DNA from: Catenaria anguillulae PL171
Lineage: Eukaryota > Blastocladiomycota > Blastocladiomycetes > Blastocladiales > Catenariaceae
Direction of reading: 5' to 3'
Length of the DNA stretch: 64,000 nucleotides
NCBI GenBank assembly: GCA_002102555.1
Contig: MCFL01000066.1
Coordinates: 1-64,000, forward strand
Part shown: piece by piece, positions 34,282 to 44,129 of the stretch
How the letters are laid out: each line of letters opens with the position of its first letter
Numbering within the stretch: the stretch's first letter is position 1
Notes under the pieces: generated by a model
What the model was told of the DNA's origin: nothing
The model's input: the letters and a program-made list of their open reading frames with translations, nothing else
Databases searched by the model: none
Made by a program: the position numbers and the translations under genes

Positions 34282-35885
34282 ATGCCCGCCTTACCCTTCC
34301 CTCACCCACCTCGACTTCATTATCAGCATGGCCAATCCTCCTCGACGCGGCATCCTCAGACAGCATTCCCGCGACCAACGCGTTTCCCGCACAACCAACA
34401 AGCGGTGTTCCCGTCTCAACTGTTTGTCTCGCGACTGGACAGTCTCCGCGTCAAATCATCAACGGGCTTGGATGTACCCCTCCAGCTGAAGCACTCCATG
34501 CGCTAGACCAATGCCGCAATCGCAATTGCCAAAATGAGCGATTCAAGCATGATCCTGGGGCAGGATTTGAGCCACTTGCGCGCAGGGTGATTATCGACTT
34601 CCAGCTGTTCGAGGGTACGTACATTCCGACTCGAAGCAGCATCAGAATAACTCACCAACTGCGAACCATGCTCCACATGTCCCCAGACGCAGGTGCGCTT
34701 GACGAATGCGCCCTGACACGTTGCCCAACCGAATACTTTGCCGCATACGGGTCGATTTGCGTTCCACTTGACACCATTCCGAGCGTCCGACTTGGTTCCC
34801 TGCCACCGACTCCTCCGAGTCGCACATGGGACCAATCCATCCTCGAAGCATTCGACCGCCACACAAATGTCTCTTCCACATCCAACTCGACAAGCACCCA
34901 TCCACAACTTGGCATTTGCGCCCCGACCGTACCACTCACCTATCCGTGCTCCACGTCCGCATTCAACGCATACGGCCTGCTCAACGTACTCAATGGATCG
35001 CCACTGCGCTTGCTGGATCCTGTCGACTCGCCCTACATGCCCAAGGGCGTCCTCTCCACCACGTTGCGTGACTCGGCGGCCGTGTCGCCCTCACTCCCTG
35101 CGGCGGATCCCCGGCTCGCGCACCCTTCGTTTATGCTGCGGGTGCAGCCACGGGCAGGTGATGTCAAGGCGCTTGCCGTGTCCACTGTCAACTCGTATGC
35201 GCTCGCCACATGTGCAAGTACGAGTGATGCTACGGCCCAGGGCGTCGGCAGGTACCAAGCAACCTTGCCCGTAGGTGCGCAGTGCACCAGGGACGCAGAG
35301 TGTCGCATGGGCAAGTGCTCGCCCGCGCGCGTGTGCACGTTGGGACTCAAGACCAATGCGTTTGGGTACATTGGCAGTAACTCGGGTGCACTTTTTGCGT
35401 CTGCGGGTGCATCGGCGTCGTCCGCAACGACCAATCCGGGTCTGGGTCCTGCGCAAGTGATTCTCATGGCGATTGTGGGCGCCATTCTCGCGACTGCCGT
35501 CGTGGTGAATGTGTATGTCGAGTACATTGAGAGAAACAAGGTCAAGTTGCAGGCGGCGGTGGCCGAGCGCGTGATGCGCCCGGTGCTCAGGGTGGTTGCG
35601 GGTGGGGAGATGACTACGGTGCAGAGGGAGTGGACGCTCAAGCCGGCGGATCGCCGTATGCTGCAGGTGATTGGCGAGGGCGAGAGGATGGAGGACCAAG
35701 TGCAAGGCCTAGATGGGGTGGAAGGGTTGCCTGTGTATGTGCCCGTAGGTGAGGGGGAGGGGGAGAGTGGTCCGCCAAGCCCAGTGATGGAGCCGGCACC
35801 AGGTTATGTTTGTGATGAGAGAGTGCCAGTTCCCGATCGCGAAAATCAGGGATGCAGCGAGGAGGGCAATGGAATGGCCCAGTGA
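34282..35885 (+). CDS. Type I single-pass membrane protein, Cys-containing ectodomain
   Basis: ATG at 34282, then a one-base frame change very early; the better frame reads PSPTSTSLSAWPILLDAASS, a possible signal or leader, followed by VCLATGQ, LGCTPPAEALHALDQCRN and NCQNERFKH. A 72-nt phase-1 intron 34615-34686 (GTACGT..CCCCAG) precedes DAGALDECALTRCPTEYF. The ectodomain (~270 residues) has several N-glycosylation sequons (NVSS, NSTS) and ends with a small Cys cluster, GAQCTRDAECRMGKCSPARVC. One membrane span follows (AQVILMAIVGAILATAVVV), then a ~120-residue cytosolic tail, acidic near the end. No known domain recognised; an adhesion or sensor role is guesswork. Confidence 0.65.
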
Positions 35886-36249
35886 TGATGCAGTTTTGTG
35901 TATTCAAATGTACTTTCTTGAAGTGGCATTCTGTCTCACCAGGTTGTCGCGAGTGATCCAGTGTGCCCATTGACATGTCATAGCCATTGAGCGTGATCAC
36001 GATACGACGGCAGCTCGGACGGGGTTCTGGGCGCAAAAACTGGTTCGAGAACCAAGTACTGGAAGTGGGTGTGAGGCTCGAGACAGTCATGAAGACGCGA
36101 ATCAGTGCATCAGAGTGGGAACGAGCGGAAAACGTCTCGATTTCCGTCAGACCATGCATCGATATCGATCCATCTTCTCTCCACACAGTACCGTACAATA
36201 CACCCATCAGCAGCCAATTTTTGAGTCCGAGCAATGCCCTTGCCATGCA
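35886..36249. other. Intergenic spacer
   Basis: About 360 bases between two plus-strand genes, no coding signal. It should hold the 3' UTR of the membrane protein and the promoter of the F-box gene. Confidence 0.4.
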
Positions 36250-37907
36250 ATGGAGCCTTCCCGCACGTCACGGTCCAACATGGCCACGCTCAATCTCATT
36301 GACCTGGCCGACGACATCCTCATTGCCATCCTAAGCTACCTGCCTCCAGCCGCGCTGACCAACCTCGAACGCGCCTCCCGCACCTGGCTTTCTGCGCTGC
36401 GCTCCCCGGGCTTTGACCCCATCTGGCACGCCGCTCTCGCGCACGCCTTCCCCATCACCTACTCGTCTTCGGCCGTCGCATCCCTTCCGCGCCTGCCTGC
36501 CGCCGCCGGCGTCTCGCACCGCGCCTTTCTACGCCACGCGCTGGACTCTGCGCTGCTGTTGCAATGGGACTTGTCGTCGCTCGAGCTCTCGACCAACGAC
36601 CTCGCACACCCGATCCTCACCCTTACGTGCCCACGTGCCTTGCGGTCGCTCGTGTCCACCGACCAGCGCTTGCTCCTGATTCACGGCACCCATCTGGATC
36701 CCATCACGGCACCCGCAGCGTCCATCCCTTACCACCTGTTTGACCCGCTGCGCGCGCCGCGCGGGTTTGCCAAGCAAGTCTCGCATGTGGTGGCGCATGC
36801 GGCGCCCGGATTGATTGTGTATCAGCTCAAGGGCGCGCATTGTGTGCATATTCATTGGTGTACGGCCGGTGGCGCAGCAGAGGGCGGCAGACCTGAGCCG
36901 TTTGTGTGCTGGCCTAGGGGAGCTCAGGTCGGTGTGAATGGCAAGGGCGGAGGCGAAAGTGTGGCGTATTTGCCGAGGCGGAATGCCGTGGTGCTTGGCC
37001 CGCGGCCGGGCGAGGTCATTGTGTACGACATGGGGTATGTGGAGGGACCGCCAGAGGTATGCAAGGAAGAGGTGGTGGGTGTGACGAGGGTCGAGGGCGG
37101 GTGGGTCGTGGTGGTGGAAAAGCGCAGGTTGTGGGTGATGCAAGTTGGAAAACCACAAAGTCAAGCTCTCGCTCAACCACAAGCTCCAGGTCAAGATCAA
37201 GAGTCCAGTAACAAGTGGACCAAGGTTATGATGGGCGGTTGCTTGCCACCCAAACACATTCTCACCAGCCCGTGCTCGCATACGGCGACCTTCTCGTGCT
37301 CACGTCGCGCGACCCATCCGTTTCATCTCCGCTCGTCCATGTGCACGTTTGGTCGCCCGTGCACTGTCCGAAACCGCGGCTGATTGCCACCAATGTCCTG
37401 TATGCGTGGCCGTTTGCGGATCCAAGTCCTTCATTACGCAACAAGCTGGCGTTGGATGTGGTTGTCATGGACGCCCATGGACACGTGCATGTCAAGAGTG
37501 TGGATGGAAAGCAGTTGCAGACAGGTGTTGGGTTACCCGTGTCGTTGAATGCGACCCGTGCGCCGCCCATCCTGAGCTTGATAACTCCTGCAGCGGCAGT
37601 GGACGAAGGATTTGTCGACGATACAACCGCGGCGGCACCTGGACTCTTACTTGCGGGCGGATCGGGAAGCATGCCGGGATTGACAGTGGGCGGGAAACCG
37701 GGCCACATTGTGTTGCACGTGGAGCGGTCGGCGTGTGGATCTGTGGCGGCCATTGTGGTGCCGCCCATGCTGGACCCGGCCTGCCAAGAGCAACAGAGCC
37801 CTGCCGTAGGCATTGGATTTGGAGGCAAGGCGCGGGCGAGGAGGAGCAGCGATTTGGTATCGCCGCCACCATACGCGATGGGTGGATTTCAGCACCATTG
37901 GGAGTAG
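36250..37907 (+). CDS. F-box protein
   Basis: An N-terminal F-box (LADDILIAILSYLPPAALTNLERASRTWLSAL) would bind Skp1 in an SCF ubiquitin ligase. The remaining ~500 residues form repeated beta-strand patterns (AHAAPGLIVYQLKG, VAYLPRRNAVVLGPRPGEVIVYD, GGWVVVVEKRRLWVM, QPVLAYGDLLVLTSRD, HVHVWSPVH) that suggest a beta-propeller-like substrate-binding part, though no WD or Kelch consensus is clear. ATG at 36250 is chosen because codon bias begins there; a second ATG lies 10 codons later. A frame change near 37230 (one base missing) divides the gene; both sides have strong codon bias and the same style. It would work with cullin-RING ligases, as would the UBA3 enzyme elsewhere in the window, but no direct link is shown. 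Confidence 0.75.
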
Positions 37908-39037
37908 CGCGCTGTGTTGTACATTTGTCCATACTGGTTGAATCTTTCAGGGGGTTGGAGCCGGTTTCCCACACTCCATGCTTACTTTGCTATTTCATCC
38001 ATGGTTATCTTCACTTTACTTTTCTGTCGCTCCAGTCCTCAGTTCGTCCCACCGTCAGTCAGTGGATTCTCGTTCTCATTCAATCCCCTTGTTGTACATA
38101 CACATAAACACGATATCTGTACTCGCCTTTTGCTTGTGCATCCCCCTCGGCACCACCCAGCCTGAGTGCGCTCACCCCAGTGACTTTGTCGTGACTGAGG
38201 CCTGGCCGAGTTGACAGACGGATCGGCGGTTGAGGGACCGCCAACCGTCAACCCTCGCGCCGCCGCCTCGCCGAAATGACATGAACTTGTCGTCTCGCCG
38301 CGGCCGGCAACTATTCATGCATGGCCACCGCGAATCCCACCAATAACACACGCCGCCGACCTTTGGCAATTGCACCAAGACAACCAATACCATCGACTGC
38401 TGCTCGCCGTCACGCGTTCCGCCCCACTGCAAAGCCAGTCCGCTTGGCCGTGGCCGTGTCCCGTCGAGCCGCTATCTCTTCTCAACCCCCGCACGACGTC
38501 AATCCCGCAGGTCCGGGCCTGGTCTTTGCCTTACCGCCAATTGCGCGCAAGGGCACGTCCGCTGCTCCCCGTCTCCAGTCGTCTGTCCGCCTCGCGGCCT
38601 GCCCGCACACACGCCGGCCTCCCGTTGCCCCTCCTGCTTTCGGCGTGCATCGAGTTTGCCCGTCGGTTTGCCCGCTGCATCATCTGCGCCTAAGCAGTTT
38701 CGGCCTCATTTCATTGATTCTACGCCGTGGACCCACCTTGGTCGCACGCCGCTCATTAGCAAGTGTTTGCTGCAGTTCATCGGCCGCCTCCATTACCCTC
38801 CACACACACGCACACCGCACCATCGCTACGCAAACTTCAGCAGCCGCTGCTCGATAGGTAACTAGTCTCCTTTCCCGCGCGACCCGGCCATCCGGAAACC
38901 ACAGTTTTTTTTTTTCATTGTCCCACCCATCTCCGACTCTTGCGTTCTTCGCAACTCGTGGACCACTGATTGATCGCAAGTGCGCTGCGATACGGCGATT
39001 GAATGACTTTCAAGTGCTGCCACTTCCATTGCCAGCC
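37908..39037. other. Long upstream region of the MST-like kinase
   Basis: About 1.1 kb with no confident gene. A 178-codon plus-strand open frame at 38321-38857 is Arg/Ala/Pro-rich, has no recognisable domain and lies in C/T-rich DNA; I treat it as upstream untranslated or promoter sequence. A T-run sits near 38906. The region probably holds a long 5' UTR for the kinase. Confidence 0.4.
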
Positions 39038-42000
39038 ATGGACGTGATTCAACTCACCGACGCCGAGCGCGCCGGCACCTTGACCGATTCGTTTGCCGTC
39101 GATGCCAAAATCGGCGAAGGTTCGTTGCGAACCCCGCTCTGCTCCTTCATTCATGCGTGAGGGACTAGAGAAATCTCACTGCCTCATGTCAACGACTGTT
39201 TCAACCAGGCTCATACGGCTCCGTGTTTCGCGCGCGCCACCTGCGCACGGGCGCCACGGTCGCCATCAAAAAGGTGCCGATCGACGGCGACCTGCCCGAC
39301 CTCATGCAAGAAATCGCCATGCTGTCTGCGTGCGACTCGCCCGCCATTATTCACTTGTTTGGCTTCTTTGTGGAGCCGCGTCACTTGTGGATGGTCATGG
39401 AGTATTGTTCTGGCGGGTCCGTTTCCGACATTATGAAGGAAACGGGCAGGACGCTCTCGGAAGCCCAAATTGCCGTCGTGGTCAGGGATACATTGCTTGG
39501 GTTGGAGTATTTGCATCACAAGGGCAAGTTGCATCGGGATATCAAGGCGGGCAATATTTTGATTGATCGCAGAGGTCAAGCCAAGCTGGCGGATTTTGGA
39601 GTGGCCGGTCAGTTGACGGATGCGGCGACAAAGCGGAATACGGTTATTGGGACGCCGTTTTGGATGTCGGTATGTTGGTCGCTTTGGTCGCTTTCCGTTT
39701 GCTTCTGGTCCATTACTGACATTGGACATGCTTGCTTCATCCCACGTGTAGCCAGTACGCCTGATACACCATACCACTTGACTTTTCCTCCGTTCACTTC
39801 TCACACCTTCGGAACCGTGTACGTGCTTGTTTACAGGAAGTGGTCCAAGAAATCGGCTACACGACCAAAGCAGACATGTGGTCGCTGGGTATCACGTGCA
39901 TTGAAATGGCCGAAGGCCACCCTCCCAACCACAATGTCAACCCAATGCGCTTCATCTTCATGATCCCCACACGCCCGCCACCAAAGCTCGCCGACCAATC
40001 CCTTTGGACGCCGCTCTTCCCGGCATTTGTCGCGCGATGTCTGGTCAAGAATCCCGATTTGCGGCCCACGGCAAGCGAGTTGCTCTTGGATCCATTTGTC
40101 GTTGATGCCACAGATCACACCGAGCTGCGTGACCTGGCTGCTGTCACCATGGCCGAGCGCGAACGTGTGTGGGCAGAGGGCGGCGGCGGGGCTGTTGGGC
40201 TGGATTCTGAGGATGAGGAGGGCGAGGAGGAGGAGGATGGAAAGACAGTTGCGGATACCATGCGTGGTCCCTTGGACAATATGCACACGATGCGGCCCGG
40301 AAGGGTGCCGGGGACGGCCAAAAGGGCCAGGATGCATTTGGTGCTGCCCGATGCGTCCAAAGTGGGAGGCGGCGCGGGCAGCGGGCCGTCGTCGTTGCCG
40401 TTGGATGATCCGGCAAGCGCGATTGATCGGGCAGTCGAGGAGGTGGCGTATTCAACGGGCACCATGATTGTGCACGATTCCAACGAGGATTTGCCCTTGT
40501 CGAGCTCAAGGCTTCCCCCAGGAGTTGCGACCGCATTGGTCACGGTTGCTGCTGGCGGACCCGTGTTTCCCATCTCGAGCGAGGGAACAATTCGGCCAAT
40601 GCTTGTCCAGCAGCAGCAACCGCAAAAGCTTGCGCATCGGCCACCACCACCCATTCCCACGTCCTTATCGTCTTCGTCAGGCCCAGCATCAATGGCACTT
40701 TCACTCGACCGATCACCGCCTTCCAAATCCTCCATGTTGCTCAATCCATCACCCATGGGCCCAGGTGGCGCATCTCCTGCATCCATGGCATTGTCGCTTG
40801 ACCGCTCCCCGACTTTTCCCAATAGCCCAACCTCGTCCAACTCGGGCGGTCCACCCACGCCCAATCAGCACCTGCACTCGCTTCTCCCATCATCCTCTTC
40901 GTCATCGCTGCGCAGTCAGACACAACCCGAACGACCGGAACGCAACGCCGCGCGCCGGTCGCCCAGCACGTCGCGCCGTGGCGGTGCCAGTCCCGCGTCT
41001 TCACCCAACCCACCCGTGCGCGGACTGCCCACGCCGCCCATGTCATCTGCGAGTTCGGCACCTGGCAATGGGTTCATGCCACCGGGCCGCGTGCCGTCGC
41101 CGGCCGCGTTGGCGGCCATGGCTGGTAACCGAAGAACGCCGTCGCCAGGGATTCCCTTACCTAGACGGCCGTCAAAGGACAAGATGCAGCCGTCGTATTC
41201 GGCACCGAGTTTAAATGTGACGGGCGGGTGGCCGCCGCGGCGGCGGTCCGAAGATCCGCCAAGGATGCTGCATCAGCATCAACACCAACAGTACGCACAG
41301 CACCAGCAACAGCAGGGGTATTATCGGGGAGGGCCCGCACAGATGGGCCGAGTACAACCGTGTATTCAGACGGGTCTGAGCCGCACCCTGGCGTGCGCAT
41401 GAACAGCACAGGCCCGCCCGCATCCGGGCCAGGATACCCGCAATCCCAGCCGCATCCGGGTGCTAGCGGTGGGCAGCACACGTGCCGTACCGCGTCCGAC
41501 ACGCATCCTCGCCGCACATTTACCAGCATCATCCAACAACCACGGGCAACCACCACCAACAGCAACCGCTATCGGCCGGGTCGCAAACATCGGCCCCTCC
41601 GCTTCCGCTGCCGCCAGGCACAACCGCCATTGAGGATCCGCGTACAGGCAACCTGGTTGTGTTTGAACGGCGCGGCGACTCGCTGCGCAACCTCGCGCAG
41701 CACCAAATGCACCATCACCCGCATCCGGGTGCACCTGTTGGCTCGCCCCGTCCTCCGGTCGCGGTCCATGCGTCGGGACCCCAGCAACAGCCGCTGCGGA
41801 AAATGCCCTCTGCAGGTCATCTGCCACCACCTCCGCCCATGACTGCCGCGGGCGCACCGCCCGTGCCCATGCATTACCAACAGCAACAGCAACAGCAGCA
41901 GCAAATGCCGCCGCCCAGGCAACGCAACCGGTCCATATCGCGCGACCCAAATGCGCCGCCTACGCGCTCAAACTCTGGCCCGCATCCGGGAATGATGCCG

Positions 42001-42350
42001 TCGCCGAGCAGCGAGTTTGCTGGCTACGTGTACCCAACGCCGCCTGCAGGCGACCCGTTTGCGGCGCCTGGCGCGGGGCAACAAGGCGCGTATCAGCAAG
42101 GCCCGCCGCAGCACCCACATTATCCACCGCCGCCATTGCCCGCAGACGCATACGGGGCGGCGGCGTCGGCGCAGGTGGTGGCCCGCCGCCTCAGCCAGTT
42201 GCGTATCATCGGTCCGGGTCGACCGGGTATCAAGCGCAAGGCGGGCCGCCGCCATTGGCGCCCATTGTCACGCAGTACTCTGGCGGCGGCACAGGGGCCG
42301 CTGGGTATGCGCAGGGGCAGTATGCGCAGCCTCAGCAGCCTCAGCGGTGA
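39038..42350 (+). CDS. Ste20-group kinase, MST/Hippo-like
   Basis: Ser/Thr kinase close to animal MST1/2 and Dictyostelium Krs1. Exons: 39038-39119, 39209-39669, a probable 3-nt exon 39752-39754, and 39837 onward. Kinase features: KIGEGSYGSVF (intron inside the glycine loop), VAIKKV lysine, DLPDLMQEI, MEYCSGGSVSDI, LHRDIKAGNIL, ADFGVAGQLTD, RNTVIGTPFWMS-P-EVVQEIGY and the MST-typical NPMRFIFMIPTRPPP. The C-terminal ~700 residues are Ser/Pro/Gln-rich with an acidic patch, poly-Gln, repeated SMALSLDRSP, and no visible SARAH dimerisation domain. Frame changes occur near 41370-41500 and 42180; the best final frame ends PQQPQR at 42350. Likely a regulator of polarity, cytokinesis or cell-size control. 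Confidence 0.88.
39752..39754 (+). other. Candidate 3-nt microexon (CCA, Pro)
   Basis: Between the kinase exon ending TGGATGTCG (39669) and the exon starting GAAGTGGTC (39837), the sequence reads GTATGT..GTGTAG, CCA, GTACGC..TTTACAG. Each flanking intron would be exactly 82 nt. Using it gives S-P-E-V, the APE-type motif present in nearly all active kinases; skipping it leaves S-E-V without the proline in a single 167-nt intron, longer than the window's other introns. Confidence 0.6.
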
Positions 42351-42590
42351 GGGGCAAGGTGCTTATGGCGAAGGGCAGGGTGTTTGTGTGTGTTTTTGAT
42401 TTTTAGTTTTGCGCAGGCCGCGGTTTTCTTTGTTGTTTGTTGCTTTTTGTTGTGTCTGATATCTTTGACTCGCGGTTTTTGGATCTTCTATCTGGGGTGC
42501 TCGCCCTTGGCCCAGATTTCCTTTCCCTCCCCCTATCTTTTGGTTGCATGTGTATATACAATTTCTTTCTTCTCCCCTGGTCACAAGGCC

Positions 42591-43676
42591 TCAATACCCA
42601 ACCGCACTCAACGCTTGGTCCAACTCATCTTCACATACGCGCTTGGACTCGTTGTGCTCCTCGGCTCCTGGATCCACCAAATCCCGCATCCACCAAGGCG
42701 CAAGCGTGTCGCGCACCAAGCTCACGCCCGAAAGCCAAGTCCACACGGCTTGGTGCGTGTGTGACGGCGTCGGCATTCCACTAGCGTCCAAAATGTCATA
42801 AAATGCATTGCGCAACGCTAGAGACTCGCCCTCAACCTCGGGCGTGGCCAAAAAGTCGAACGAGGCGCGAAACTCGTCGGTCCAGGGGAACACGCCGGCC
42901 CATTCCCAGTCGAGAATGGACGTGATGCGCAGCTTGTGGGTTGCAGGGTCGAGCGACTTGAGCGAGGCGAGTACTGGTGCTGCGGCATCAAGATCAAGCG
43001 CGAACGGGTCGGTTGGAGACGGATGTAGCGAGTCGGTGATGCCGTCAATGGTCACGATCACGTTTTGCAGGTTGAGGTCGCCGTGGGTCAGGGATAGGGG
43101 AACCGCGGCCCAAGTGGCAAGGTCGTTGGGAAGCAATGAAGACGGCGTGGCGTTTGGGCTTCCGATCGAGTCGAGGGCAGCAATGTAGGCGTCGATACGT
43201 GGCGCGAACCGGGTGCGCATGCCGGCGAGGACATCGAGTGCGGGCGATCGAAGCGTGGTCACGGCGGCATGGGTTGTATCGCGAATGTATTGCAGCAGCA
43301 CGGGAGGGGTGCCAGCCGAGGTGGGGAACCATGGACCGCGGCCGCCATCAACCATGCAGCCAAGAGTAATGTCGTTGAGCTTGGGCGGTCCATCAGCGCG
43401 AGCAACAGGCCCTTGTCGGACCGAAAAGTTGCCAATGGCTCCCTGGGCAACCAGACCGCTCGCGGCTGGACTGGATTTCATTCGACACACAATGTGCGCA
43501 AGCTGATTGACGACCGACAATCGATGCTCTGCTTGCAAGTGCGGCCAAAGAGCCTTGAGCACAACGCCTGGTTGCTGGTCAATGGCCAGGAGTTCTTGTG
43601 CGCCAGCCGACCGCCAGCCAAGTCGAGGTGGTCCATGTTGACGGGCATCGCTGTCGTGAGCAGTGCTTTGTCCCAT
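42591..43676 (-). CDS. APH/choline-kinase-fold phosphotransferase
   Basis: Belongs to the aminoglycoside-phosphotransferase-like small-molecule kinase fold. Seen: the Brenner catalytic motif SLTHGDLNLQNVIV with the catalytic Asp, the metal-binding SILDWEWAGVFPW about 45 residues later, and a C-terminal helical bundle (HQAVWTWLSGVSLVRDTLAPWWMRDL). The N-lobe is short and poorly resolved: the first ~60 codons (43500-43676) have several competing frames, so the start and the ATP-binding Lys segment are uncertain and an upstream exon or frame change is likely. The substrate cannot be named; fungal members are diverse and the family name does not imply antibiotic resistance. It is convergent with the kinase gene, about 240 bases apart. 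Confidence 0.75.
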   Translation of the reverse strand: MGQSTAHDSDARQHGPPRLGWRSAGAQELLAIDQQPGVVLKALWPHLQAEHRLSVVNQLAHIVCRMKSSPAASGLVAQGAIGNFSVRQGPVARADGPPKLNDITLGCMVDGGRGPWFPTSAGTPPVLLQYIRDTTHAAVTTLRSPALDVLAGMRTRFAPRIDAYIAALDSIGSPNATPSSLLPNDLATWAAVPLSLTHGDLNLQNVIVTIDGITDSLHPSPTDPFALDLDAAAPVLASLKSLDPATHKLRITSILDWEWAGVFPWTDEFRASFDFLATPEVEGESLALRNAFYDILDASGMPTPSHTHQAVWTWLSGVSLVRDTLAPWWMRDLVDPGAEEHNESKRVCEDELDQALSAVGY

Positions 43677-44129
43677 GGGTTGTATGCAGGCTATAGTAGG
43701 CCAAACGCATACAGTTCATCGCCACGTCACACTGCGACCGATTTGGTCACCGATTCCGCCGGAACGGATCAAAAGGCCGTGCTTGGTGACATGGGCGGAA
43801 CGTCTTGTTTCACCCACATGTTGGCAGTTCCGAACACACTGCGTGGAATGCATGCAGTTGCGATGGGCGACATATCAAACTTGAATGAACAGAGTTGCTG
43901 AAGGATTCATGGACCAAATTCTTCATTTTCACGAACGGGCGGGATCGTGGTCGGGTTTTGTCACTGTGGTTGGTTGGCCGCTTTTGTGCATGTCCGAATC
44001 ATGTCCGATTACTACGCAGCACCTCCCGTGTCCCGATATTGGTCCCAGCATGTTGAAATTTCGTCGACAGAGAAAAGAAATAGTGGATCCCTACGCCTAC
44101 TACATGTCATGTGGCCGACAATGACCTGA
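43677..44129. other. Intergenic spacer
   Basis: About 450 AT-richer bases between the phosphotransferase start and the receptor gene's stop, both on minus. No supported gene; an N-terminal exon of the phosphotransferase could lie here. Confidence 0.35.

Noticed and set aside
38321-38857. 178-codon plus-strand open frame upstream of the kinase
   Set aside because: Arg/Ala/Pro-rich low-complexity sequence in C/T-rich DNA, no domain, no third-position pattern like the real genes. More likely leader or promoter sequence.
42591-43676. Antibiotic-resistance aminoglycoside kinase
   Set aside because: The fold matches, but eukaryotic members act on many small molecules. Context and sequence do not point to an aminoglycoside substrate.
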